Positions 7,099 to 14,050 of a stretch of DNA of 18,348 bases are shown here, one piece after another. This stretch comes from CAZTKP01 sp964614215. GTDB taxonomy: Bacteria; UBP6; UBA1177. Position 1 is the first letter of the stretch. The number at the start of each line of letters is the position of its first letter. The stretch spans positions 1 to 18,348 of the forward strand of contig CAZTKP010000040.1 in NCBI GenBank assembly GCA_964614215.1, written 5' to 3'. The notes under the pieces were generated by a model. The model was not told the DNA's origin and ran no database searches. It was given only the letters and a program-made list of their open reading frames with translations. The position numbers and the translations under genes were made by a program.

Positions 7099-7539
7099 AT
7101 GGAAGAGAAGTTGATAGCTGTTTCTAATGAGCAGGAAATGATAAATTTTGCAAAGGAAACTGCACAGTCTCTTACCGGTGGTGAAATAATAGCTCTTGAC
7201 GGAGATCTGGGCGCAGGGAAAACCTTCTTTACTGCGGCACTCTGTGAACAACTGGGTGTTGAAAGAACAAAGGTTTCCAGCCCCACCTATGTTATAATGA
7301 AGGAATATGAGGGAAAGTTTACAGTTTTCCATTGGGATTTTTACAGGATAATGGAAGAGGATGAGCTTATGGCTGCTGATTTCAGTGAGATACTGAAAAC
7401 GGATGGAGCAGTCAATATTGTTGAATGGGCATCAATGTATGACAGTTTCTGGAAAGAACACAGACCGAAAATTGAAATAAAGATAGAATTTGAGGGAAAA
7501 GATGACAGACGAAAGATCAGATTCAAAAAAACCGGCTGA
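7099..7539 (+). CDS. tsaE: tRNA t6A biosynthesis ATPase TsaE
   Basis: A 146-residue P-loop ATPase needed for the TsaD-TsaB-TsaE cycle that makes threonylcarbamoyladenosine (t6A37) on ANN-decoding tRNAs. Family features in order: GDLGAGKT Walker A (35-42), SSPTYVIMKEY (60-70), the HWDFYR segment with Asp80, and NIVEWAS with Glu109. Length is usual. I prefer ATG 7099 because GGAAAG (7088-7093) sits 5 nt upstream; a GTG at 7093 that overlaps the nnr stop is the alternative. The 3' end overlaps the next gene by 38 bp, so the two are translationally coupled. tsaB and tsaD are not in the window. Confidence 0.94.
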   Translation: MEEKLIAVSNEQEMINFAKETAQSLTGGEIIALDGDLGAGKTFFTAALCEQLGVERTKVSSPTYVIMKEYEGKFTVFHWDFYRIMEEDELMAADFSEILKTDGAVNIVEWASMYDSFWKEHRPKIEIKIEFEGKDDRRKIRFKKTG

Positions 7540-8557
7540 AGAGGAAGAGAGTATAATTAATCGTAAGCGGCCTAAACTTACGATGGCAAAGATGAAGAAT
7601 CCTCCTGTACAAAAACCGCCCGAACCTCAGCCTGAGCCTGAGAAAAAAGAGGAGCCGAAGAAGAAGAGCTTTTTTAAAAAGGCTACTGATGAATCTGAAG
7701 CTGAGTCTGAAGAACCGAAAAAAAATGTAGCGGACGTTGCTTCGCAGCAGGCTGAAAAGATAAAAAAGATGGTTTCAGAAGATGTTGAGAAGGGTGCAGG
7801 TATTGTCAAGTCGATAAAGTATCTTTTCTCAAACGGAAAGCTTGTTGTCGCTTCACTTGCGGCGGTTCTTTTTATGATACTTCTCTCCATTCTTATGTAC
7901 CATCAGATATCTTCGTGGTTTGATTCGCTGACGGTCTCTTTTTTCAATAAACCGCCTTCTCTGGAAGGAGTTCTGGATTTTATTTATTACTCGGGCTGGT
8001 GGGTCGTAAAGGTGCTTTTTAAGGCAATTGTCATCATTGTATCTTTCTATGTATCCTTTGTTGTAGCATATACGGTCTGTTCGCCACTTTACTCTTTTAT
8101 AAGCATTATAGCGGAAGACATTCATTTCGGCAGGCCTGATGATGATGCTGATTTTTCATTTGAAGGTGTTGTTGAGGATATTTTTCAGGCTATGAAGATA
8201 GCAGGTATTACCGCTCTTCTTTCAGTTTCCGCTTTTCTGATAAATTTTATTCCTGTCATAGGTCAGATCCTTGCAATATCTGTCTATGTCTGGGCAAATT
8301 CACTGATGCTTATTGATTTCCCGGCCAGCAGAAGAAGATGGCCGATGAAGAGAAAGCTTCTGTGGACTAAGGAAAACCCGATCGCAAGTATAAGGATCGG
8401 TGCTCTGCCGACACTTCTTTCTATGATCCCTTTTGTAAATATTATCTTTCTTGCGTTTCTGTTTCCTCTCATGGTTGTTCATTCCACACTGAATTTTGTA
8501 GCTTACGAGAACAGAAAACAAAAAAAACAGCCTGAGCCTGTCAATGAATCAGTCTGA
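7502..8557 (+). CDS. EI24/CysZ-like inner-membrane protein
   Basis: A 351-residue membrane protein. Residues 1-110 are hydrophilic and rich in Lys, Glu and Pro (PPEPQPEPEKKEEPKKK and similar), predicted disordered and cytoplasmic. From about residue 112 it becomes an EI24-type (CysZ/DUF540) domain: hydrophobic segments around 114-132, 165-190, 225-255 and 300-325, with the family signature CSPLYSFISIIAEDIHFG between the second and third. CysZ itself transports sulfate, but it is about 250 residues and no sulfur genes are nearby, so I do not assign a substrate. ATG 7502 follows GAGGG (7492-7496) that lies inside tsaE. The gene overlaps tsaE by 38 bp and hemW by 14 bp. Confidence 0.75.
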   Translation: MTDERSDSKKPAEEEESIINRKRPKLTMAKMKNPPVQKPPEPQPEPEKKEEPKKKSFFKKATDESEAESEEPKKNVADVASQQAEKIKKMVSEDVEKGAGIVKSIKYLFSNGKLVVASLAAVLFMILLSILMYHQISSWFDSLTVSFFNKPPSLEGVLDFIYYSGWWVVKVLFKAIVIIVSFYVSFVVAYTVCSPLYSFISIIAEDIHFGRPDDDADFSFEGVVEDIFQAMKIAGITALLSVSAFLINFIPVIGQILAISVYVWANSLMLIDFPASRRRWPMKRKLLWTKENPIASIRIGALPTLLSMIPFVNIIFLAFLFPLMVVHSTLNFVAYENRKQKKQPEPVNESV

Positions 8558-9662
8558 GACCGGTCTTTACATTCATATCCCTTTTTGCTCAAAAAGATGT
8601 TCCTACTGCGATTTTTTCAGCCTGGAGTCAAGTGACAGAGATCTCATCGATCATTACAGCAGGAAAGTTGTAGGAACTGTTCTTGAAAGAGTTGGCGAAT
8701 TTAGCAATTTTTCAACGGTCTATTTCGGGGGAGGTTCGCCCTCAATGCTTTCTGAGGATATTTTCAGGGAATTTAGGGAAACCGTTCTTTGCCACGAAAA
8801 ATTTAAAAACGTGAAAGAATTTACAGTTGAGATAAATCCTGCGGATATTGATGAGAACTGGCTCAGGACACTTTCTGAAAACGGAGTTAATAGAATAAGT
8901 GCGGGAATTCAGGCTATGGATGATAACGTTCTTGGAGAAATGGGAAGAAGGACAAGGGTTGCGGATATAAAGAAGAATCTTCCCCTGATCTCTAAGCATT
9001 TTAAAAATGTATCGGTCGATATTATTTACGGTCTGGGTAAAAAAAGAAATATTAAAAAAGAAATCAATGACATACTTGAACTAGCCGAGATCGATCATTT
9101 TTCAGCCTATGAATATACACGGCCTGAAAGGATAAATGCCCCGGAACTTCTTAATGAAGAAGAGGTTTTCAGACAGGAGCGGGAGATAAGAGCGGGCCTA
9201 GATGAAAAAGGTTATGAAAGATACGAGATAAGCAACTATTCAAAGAACGGAAAGAGAAGTCTTCATAATATGATCTACTGGTCATACGGATCATGGCTTG
9301 GAATAGGTTCAGGAGCTCATTCTTTTAACAGTGAAAAGGGTGAGCACAGTTTTTATCAGCCCGACATAAACGAATTTATAAACGGAGGCGGACTCAGCAG
9401 GTTTACACCTTCAGAAAATGAACTTATGGAAGAGTTTCTCTTGATGGGTCTACGCACGACTGATGGCATAAAACTCAATAAATTCAAGCGCTTGTTTGAT
9501 GTGTCTTTTGAGGATATCTATTCTTCCGGTGTTGTTAAGGAACTGGAAAAAGAAGGACTGCTCTCTGTGGATAGCAACAACATTGTCTGTACAGAGAAAG
9601 GGTTCGATCTTCTCAATAATATACTTATAAGACTTTTTGAAAGTGGTGAAAATGATAGGTGA
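8544..9662 (+). CDS. hemW: Radical SAM heme chaperone HemW (CPO-like)
   Basis: A 372-residue radical SAM protein. GLYIHIPFCSKRCSYCDFFS at the N-terminus carries C15-x3-C19-x2-C22, which binds the 4Fe-4S cluster, followed by VYFGGGSPSML, the EINPADID stretch, NRISAGIQAMDD (family consensus RxSxGxQ) and the C-terminal hallmarks YEISNYSK, LHNMIYW and GIGSGAHS. These match HemW rather than HemN, which is about 80 residues longer. HemW is thought to bind heme and deliver it to respiratory enzymes; older annotations call it oxygen-independent coproporphyrinogen oxidase. The ATG overlaps the previous gene by 14 bp and has little Shine-Dalgarno sequence, so translation probably depends on coupling. 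Confidence 0.9.
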   Translation: MNQSETGLYIHIPFCSKRCSYCDFFSLESSDRDLIDHYSRKVVGTVLERVGEFSNFSTVYFGGGSPSMLSEDIFREFRETVLCHEKFKNVKEFTVEINPADIDENWLRTLSENGVNRISAGIQAMDDNVLGEMGRRTRVADIKKNLPLISKHFKNVSVDIIYGLGKKRNIKKEINDILELAEIDHFSAYEYTRPERINAPELLNEEEVFRQEREIRAGLDEKGYERYEISNYSKNGKRSLHNMIYWSYGSWLGIGSGAHSFNSEKGEHSFYQPDINEFINGGGLSRFTPSENELMEEFLLMGLRTTDGIKLNKFKRLFDVSFEDIYSSGVVKELEKEGLLSVDSNNIVCTEKGFDLLNNILIRLFESGENDR

Positions 9663-10269
9663 AGTGGATAAAAAGTGGAAGGAACTGGGGAAGATCGTAA
9701 TAGGGGTCGATGAGGCGGGTAGAGGCCCTTTATGTGGTCCTGTTGTTGTATCAGCTGTCAGCCTTCTGGAAGATATTGATGGCCTTAACGATTCAAAGAA
9801 ACTTTCAGAAAAAAAGAGAATGGAGCTTGTTCCGCAGATCATTGAAAAAAGTATCTGGGCGGTTTTTTCCGTAAGACCTGAGATCATTGACAGGCTCAAT
9901 ATTCTGCATGCAACTATGTGGGGAATGAAAAAATGTGTTGAACGCGTTTTAAGAAATATGGATGGTGAAAGCAGAATACTGATAGACGGAAACAGAGTTA
10001 CAGGTGCTTTTGAGACTGAAGAATGTCTTGTGAAAGGTGACAGCAGAAGTGTGAATATTGCCGCTGCATCAATTCTGGCAAAATCTCACCGTGACAGGAT
10101 CATGGCAAGATGGGCGAAGATCTATCCGCAGTATAATCTTGCAAGTCATAAAGGTTATCCTACAAAGGAGCACTACGAAATTCTTGAAAAAGTCGGTCCA
10201 TGCAGAATTTACAGAAAAAGTTTTAAGCTGAAAAGGGAAAAAAGTCCTGAGCAGACAACGCTTTTTTAA
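9652..10269 (+). CDS. rnhB: Ribonuclease HII
   Basis: A 205-residue RNase HII, which removes RNA primers and single misincorporated ribonucleotides from DNA. GVDEAGRGPLCGPVV starts the domain with catalytic Asp20 and Glu21; LIDGN supplies Asp112 and VKGD supplies Asp130. NDSKKLSEKKR and SHKGYPTKEHYEILEKVGPC are also family-typical. The last five residues, QTTLF, resemble the bacterial sliding-clamp binding motif (QLxLF). I chose ATG 9652, preceded by AGTGGTG; an in-frame TTG at 9637 is a weaker option. It overlaps hemW by 11 bp and its TAA directly abuts the stop codon of the opposing gene. Confidence 0.94.
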   Translation: MIGEVDKKWKELGKIVIGVDEAGRGPLCGPVVVSAVSLLEDIDGLNDSKKLSEKKRMELVPQIIEKSIWAVFSVRPEIIDRLNILHATMWGMKKCVERVLRNMDGESRILIDGNRVTGAFETEECLVKGDSRSVNIAAASILAKSHRDRIMARWAKIYPQYNLASHKGYPTKEHYEILEKVGPCRIYRKSFKLKREKSPEQTTLF

Positions 10270-10341
10270 TTATTTTTCGTCAGTACCCGGCTTATACTCC
10301 TCAAACTCCCACTTGAAGTTATCAATGAGAACCATTGAATC
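10270..10341. repeat. 72-bp identical 3' tract, copy 1
   Basis: The last 72 bp of paralogue B, including the stop codon, are identical at every position to 11808-11879 at the end of paralogue A. Identity falls abruptly to roughly 75 percent just after 10341, with many synonymous differences. Confidence 0.85.
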
Positions 10342-11781
10342 TAAAACATAGTCCTTTAGATCCCATATGGCTAGTCTTAAGGTTATTACTTCTCCGGGAA
10401 CGACGTTTCCACGGGTAACAAGCCAGCCAGTTCCACCGCTGCTTTCAAATCCTCCAGTTCCCTGAAGTTCATCAGTGCTGATGCAGGATGTAACTGTGGC
10501 ACCATAATCGCTTGTACCGTTTTCACATTGTTTAAATAGACCGGCAGGTGCAAGATTAACCCCCACAGGATTTTTGTTTTCGTCCATTGCAAGGTTTTTA
10601 TCCGCCGGGTTCTGAAGGTCAATGTTGTCACTTGTGTGTGTTGAATCCAGAAGCGCTATAAAAAAGTCGTTATAGTTCGAACAGACATACTGGATATATT
10701 CAGTTGATAAAAAATAAATATTAAACTTAAATGATTTTGCAGCCATTGGTACTCTTATTCTAAGCTTAAACATAACAGGATCTTTTGTGTTTCCAGTAGT
10801 TCCCGGGCTAGAACCGCAGGCCGGAGAAGACGGATATCTGTTTCCATTAGCTTCATACCAGTCAGCAGGCGGTTCAGAAGTTACGTCCTGAGTGGTATGG
10901 GTGTTCGGAAAAGGGTTTGTTGCTTTTCCTGATGTGAGAGCAAGCATATACCCCCCTGCTTTAGGCTTAATGACGTTTCCAAGAGCATTTAGAATATTAT
11001 TGCTGTCAGGGCTGGCTCCTGATTCTCCATCAGGTTTTAATATTTCTGCAGAAATAACACCCCAGCCACTGGAAGGATCATTTGAAGCTGTTTTACAAAG
11101 ACCGATTGCCTTTGCATAATCCATCGGTTCTTTAGTTCCCGGGGTTAAATTGGCATCACATTCGTATATATGAGCATTTTCACTCTCATCGTAGGAACAG
11201 AAATGAACTGTTTTATCCCAGGCAGAAGAAGGATCAGGACAGTCAGAATCAGCTTCACAGCAATCCTCGCAATGAGGGGAACCATCCCCGTCAAAATCCT
11301 GTCCGTTGTCAGAAGTTCCATCACAGTCATTATCAATTCCGTCATTGCATAGTTCACCAATCTCATATTCAGGCAGTACTTCTCCTTCGCATGGTCCCCA
11401 CTGACCGTCTGCACCGCATGTCCTGACCGCAGCCTTACAAGGCCCTACTCCATTTGTTTCAGGTAGCCCCTGATAGTTGCAAGTTTCCGTCTCATCTGGA
11501 GCGCAGACATCTGTTCCTGAGTTTCCAGAATCCCCAGAATTCCCAGAATCACCAGAGTCACCAGAGTCACCAGAGTCACCAGAGTCACCAGAGTCACCAG
11601 AGTCATTGTCTGTCTGATTGTCAACATCATTCACATTATCGGTATGATCGCTTTCGATGAGGTTATCAGGCATAACATCATTTTCAGAACTGTCAGAATC
11701 AATGTCAGAGACAGCATCAGGAATTTTACATCCGTAAAAAAAGAAGAAAAAGCATGTAATTATAATAATTGAAGAATTCAT
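10270..11781 (-). CDS. MopE-motif / choice-of-anchor-L-like lipoprotein, paralogue B
   Basis: A 503-residue putative surface lipoprotein. The N-terminus MNSSIIIITCFFFFFYGC gives a hydrophobic core and a lipobox Cys18. An acidic Asp/Asn/Ser linker follows, ending in Ser-Gly-Asp/Asn repeats coded by 9-bp tandem units. Next comes an ETCNYQG...GVGPC...TCG...WGPCEG Cys module joined to CNDGIDNDCDG, the MopE-type putative metal-binding motif, with DFDGDGSPHCEDCCEADSDC. The last 270 residues resemble choice-of-anchor-L domains: FKFNIYFLSTEYIQYVC, NDFFIALLDS, and ITLRLAIWD with LDSMVLIDNFKW. It is about three-quarters identical to the gene just upstream. ATG 11781 has no good ribosome-binding site, so the start is less sure; TTG 11796 is the alternative. 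Function unknown; likely a displayed adhesin or metal-binding lipoprotein. Confidence 0.8.
   Translation of the reverse strand: MNSSIIIITCFFFFFYGCKIPDAVSDIDSDSSENDVMPDNLIESDHTDNVNDVDNQTDNDSGDSGDSGDSGDSGDSGDSGNSGDSGNSGTDVCAPDETETCNYQGLPETNGVGPCKAAVRTCGADGQWGPCEGEVLPEYEIGELCNDGIDNDCDGTSDNGQDFDGDGSPHCEDCCEADSDCPDPSSAWDKTVHFCSYDESENAHIYECDANLTPGTKEPMDYAKAIGLCKTASNDPSSGWGVISAEILKPDGESGASPDSNNILNALGNVIKPKAGGYMLALTSGKATNPFPNTHTTQDVTSEPPADWYEANGNRYPSSPACGSSPGTTGNTKDPVMFKLRIRVPMAAKSFKFNIYFLSTEYIQYVCSNYNDFFIALLDSTHTSDNIDLQNPADKNLAMDENKNPVGVNLAPAGLFKQCENGTSDYGATVTSCISTDELQGTGGFESSGGTGWLVTRGNVVPGEVITLRLAIWDLKDYVLDSMVLIDNFKWEFEEYKPGTDEK
11524..11604. repeat. 9-bp tandem repeat coding Ser-Gly-Asp/Asn
   Basis: Nine tandem 9-bp units: six perfect copies of ACCAGAGTC at 11551-11604 and three degenerate copies (TCCAGAATC, CCCAGAATT, CCCAGAATC) at 11524-11550. 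On the minus strand they encode three-residue Ser-Gly-Asp or Ser-Gly-Asn units, so slippage would change linker length in frame. The paralogue upstream encodes similar residues with less regular DNA. Confidence 0.9.
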
Positions 11782-11807
11782 GTGCTGATTTATCAAGATG
11801 CTATAAT

Positions 11808-11879
11808 TTATTTTTCGTCAGTACCCGGCTTATACTCCTCAAACTCCCACTTGAAGTTATCAATGAGAACCATTGAATC
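11808..11879. repeat. 72-bp identical 3' tract, copy 2
   Basis: Perfect direct copy of 10270-10341, covering the last 23 codons and stop of paralogue A. The break in identity at 11880 is sharp. Confidence 0.85.
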
Positions 11880-13340
11880 AAGTGCGTGGTCGCCGAGATC
11901 CCAGATAGCAAGTCTTAAAGTTATAACCTCTCCCGGGACAACATTTCCTCTTGTGACGAGCCATCCGGTTCCGCCATTACTATCAAAACCCGTGCCCTGC
12001 AGCTCTTCCGTTCCAACACATGATGTAACTGTTGCTCCGTAATTGCTGGTCCCGTTACTGCATTGTTTGAAAAGTCCTGCCGGAGCAAGGTTTACGCCGA
12101 CGGGATTCCCTGCGGCATCTCGTCCAAGGTTCTTGTCGGCCGGATTCTGCAGGTCCGGATTATCACTTGTATGGGTTGAATCCAGAAGAGCAACAAAGAA
12201 ATCATTATAGGGAGAACAGACATATCTTATGTATTCAATGGATAAAAAATACAGATTGAACATAAAGGATTTGGCAGCCATCGGCACTCTTATTCTCAAC
12301 TTAAACATAACAGGATCATTTGTGTTCCCAGTAGTTCCTGTTGAAGTTGAGCAGGCAGGGGAAGATGGATAGCTGTTCCCGTTTGCAGCATACCAGTCTG
12401 AAGGAGGCGGAGAGGATACATTCTGGTTGTATGTTCCCATCGGAAGAGGATTCTCAGCTTTTCCTGAGGAGAGAGCAAGCATATAGCCACCTACTTTAGG
12501 CACTATTACATTTCCCAGAGCGTTGAGGATATTGTTGCTGTCGAGACTGGCTCCGAAATTTCCGTCCGGTTTAAGAATTTCAGCTGAAATAACTCCCCAT
12601 CCGCTTGATTCGTCCTCGGTTGCGGTTTTACACAGGCCGATAGCTTTTGCAAAATCCATCGGTTCTTTTGTTCCTTGAGTTAAGCTCGTGTCACATTCGT
12701 ATATCTGAGCGTTCTCACTATCGTCATAAGAACAGAAGTGAATTGTTTCGTCCCATGCCGAAGCAGGGTCAGGGCAGTCTGCATCTGCTTCACAGCAGTC
12801 TTCGCAGTGAGGTGATCCGTCCCCGTCAAAGTCCAGTCCGTTATCTGCCGTCCCGTCACAGTCGTTATCGATTCCGTCACTACAGAGTTCTTCAAGTTCA
12901 TATTCCGGAAGAACTTCTCCTTCGCATGGTCCCCATGTTCTGTCATCTCCGCAGGTTCTTACACCAGCCTTACATGGTCCGACACCGTTTGTTTCCGGTG
13001 GTCCCTGATAGTTACATGTTTCGGTGTCCCCCGGGCTGCATCCATCTGTTCCGGAATTTCCTGAATCTCCAGAATTTCCTGTATCCCCTGAGTCTCCTGT
13101 ATTTCCAGTGTCTCCAGTATTTCCCAGGTCATTATCATTTCCTGAATCTGAAGTATCCGGAAAAGTCTGTCCGTTATCATCTTCATCCACACAGGTGTTT
13201 GTAGTCAGATCGCAAACCTGGCCCACCTGACAGTCATAGTTGGAAAAACATTCTCCGCCTCCTGTATTTGGATCATCCTCCCCACATGAGGATATCAGGA
13301 CTGAAGCGGCAAAGATAAAAATTAAAAACAACACGCGCAT
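11808..13340 (-). CDS. MopE-motif / choice-of-anchor-L-like lipoprotein, paralogue A
   Basis: A 510-residue putative surface lipoprotein, paralogue of the gene that follows it 26 bp downstream. Signal MRVLFLIFIFAASVLISSC with lipidated Cys19; then a small Cys module (ECFSNYDC...GQVCDLTTNTC, 30-50) missing from paralogue B; a Thr/Asn/Ser-Gly-Asp linker (about 62-99); a TETCNYQG...WGPCEG module (107-141); CSDGIDNDCDG with DFDGDG and HCEDCCEADADC (153-189); and a choice-of-anchor-L-like beta domain (about 228-500) with FNLYFLSIEYIRYVC, NDFFVALLDS and LRLAIWDLGDHALDSMVLIDNFKW. GGAGAG just upstream of ATG 13340 supports the start over GTG 13352. The Asp-rich motif suggests calcium or other metal binding. 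The molecular role is unknown. Confidence 0.83.
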   Translation of the reverse strand: MRVLFLIFIFAASVLISSCGEDDPNTGGGECFSNYDCQVGQVCDLTTNTCVDEDDNGQTFPDTSDSGNDNDLGNTGDTGNTGDSGDTGNSGDSGNSGTDGCSPGDTETCNYQGPPETNGVGPCKAGVRTCGDDRTWGPCEGEVLPEYELEELCSDGIDNDCDGTADNGLDFDGDGSPHCEDCCEADADCPDPASAWDETIHFCSYDDSENAQIYECDTSLTQGTKEPMDFAKAIGLCKTATEDESSGWGVISAEILKPDGNFGASLDSNNILNALGNVIVPKVGGYMLALSSGKAENPLPMGTYNQNVSSPPPSDWYAANGNSYPSSPACSTSTGTTGNTNDPVMFKLRIRVPMAAKSFMFNLYFLSIEYIRYVCSPYNDFFVALLDSTHTSDNPDLQNPADKNLGRDAAGNPVGVNLAPAGLFKQCSNGTSNYGATVTSCVGTEELQGTGFDSNGGTGWLVTRGNVVPGEVITLRLAIWDLGDHALDSMVLIDNFKWEFEEYKPGTDEK

Positions 13341-13370
13341 ATTACTCTCCACACAAAGTTTCTCTTAAAT

Positions 13371-13398
13371 ATTATCTATATTTAGTTAATATAATCAA
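13371..13398 (-). promoter_or_regulatory. Possible promoter for the lipoprotein pair
   Basis: On the minus strand TTGATT (13398-13393, inside the end of queC) and GATAAT (13376-13371) are 16 bp apart, ahead of paralogue A. The 41-bp queC-lipoprotein gap contains no terminator hairpin, so read-through from the queC operon is also possible. Confidence 0.33.
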
Positions 13399-14050
13399 GA
13401 GGGTCCTGAAATCCCGCCTGTCTGAAACCTTCAAGCCTAAGTCTGCAGCTGTCACATTTCCCGCAGCTTTTTCCATCTTTTGAAGGGTTGTAGCAACTGT
13501 GAGTTAAGGCGTAGTCAACTCCTATTGACAGGCCGAGGCTGATGATATCTTTTTTTGACAGCTCGATAAGCGGAGCTTCGATCGACAACTTTTCTTCGAC
13601 ACCTTTTTTAGTTCCTACGGCAAGAGTTCTGTTCATTGCTTCTATAAATTCCGGTCTGCAGTCAGGGTACCCGCTGTAATCTACTGAATTAACTCCGATA
13701 AATATTTTTTCAGCATTTAAAGTTTCTGCAAAGCCGGATGCAATTGAAAGAAAGATGAGGTTCCTTGAGGGAACATAAGTCGATGGTATGCCTTCTTCCA
13801 TTTTATCGGGAACGTTTATTTCAGTATTTATTAGAGAGCAGCCGGAATAGGGAGATAGGTCAATATCAAAATTTAATGCTTTATCTTCCAGACTGTATTT
13901 TCTGAGTGTCAGCAGCGATTTTTCAACTTCGATCCTATGTCTCTGTCCATAAGTTATTGTCAGAGGATAGACATCATATCCGTTCTTAAGTGCATGAACG
14001 AGAACTGTTGTGGAGTCAAGTCCACCACTGAACAGAACAACTGCTTTCAA
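13382..14050 (-). CDS. queC: 7-cyano-7-deazaguanine synthase (preQ0 synthase)
   Basis: A 222-residue ATP-dependent enzyme that converts 7-carboxy-7-deazaguanine and ammonia to preQ0, the precursor of queuosine in tRNA. The N-terminus has the PP-loop SGGLDST (8-14), followed by TITYGQRH, YVPSRNLIFLSIA and GVNSVDYSGYPDCRPEF, all QueC hallmarks. The zinc site C186-C196-C199-C202 (HSCYNPS...CGKCDSC) is intact. The start is a TTG at 14050, whose TTGA overlaps the TGA stop of the preceding gene; AAAGGTG lies 7 nt upstream, which supports this unusual start and shows coupling. queD, queE and queF are not in the window, and the neighbours have no known link to queuosine. Confidence 0.95.
   Translation of the reverse strand: MKAVVLFSGGLDSTTVLVHALKNGYDVYPLTITYGQRHRIEVEKSLLTLRKYSLEDKALNFDIDLSPYSGCSLINTEINVPDKMEEGIPSTYVPSRNLIFLSIASGFAETLNAEKIFIGVNSVDYSGYPDCRPEFIEAMNRTLAVGTKKGVEEKLSIEAPLIELSKKDIISLGLSIGVDYALTHSCYNPSKDGKSCGKCDSCRLRLEGFRQAGFQDPLDYIN

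Noticed and set aside
9450..9899. 149-codon minus-strand open frame across hemW and rnhB
   Set aside because: It overlaps two clear conserved genes on the other strand, with no ribosome-binding site or recognisable domain.
10255..10285. Bidirectional intrinsic terminator between rnhB and the lipoprotein gene
   Set aside because: T-rich and A-rich runs are present but no stem can be drawn.
11524..11604. CRISPR-like array
   Set aside because: The 9-bp units are contiguous without spacers and code for a peptide linker.
12647..13204. 185-codon plus-strand open frame opposite paralogue A
   Set aside because: It is antisense to a well-supported gene, is rich in Arg, His, Pro and Ser as a shadow of Gly/Asp/Cys codons, and resembles no protein.
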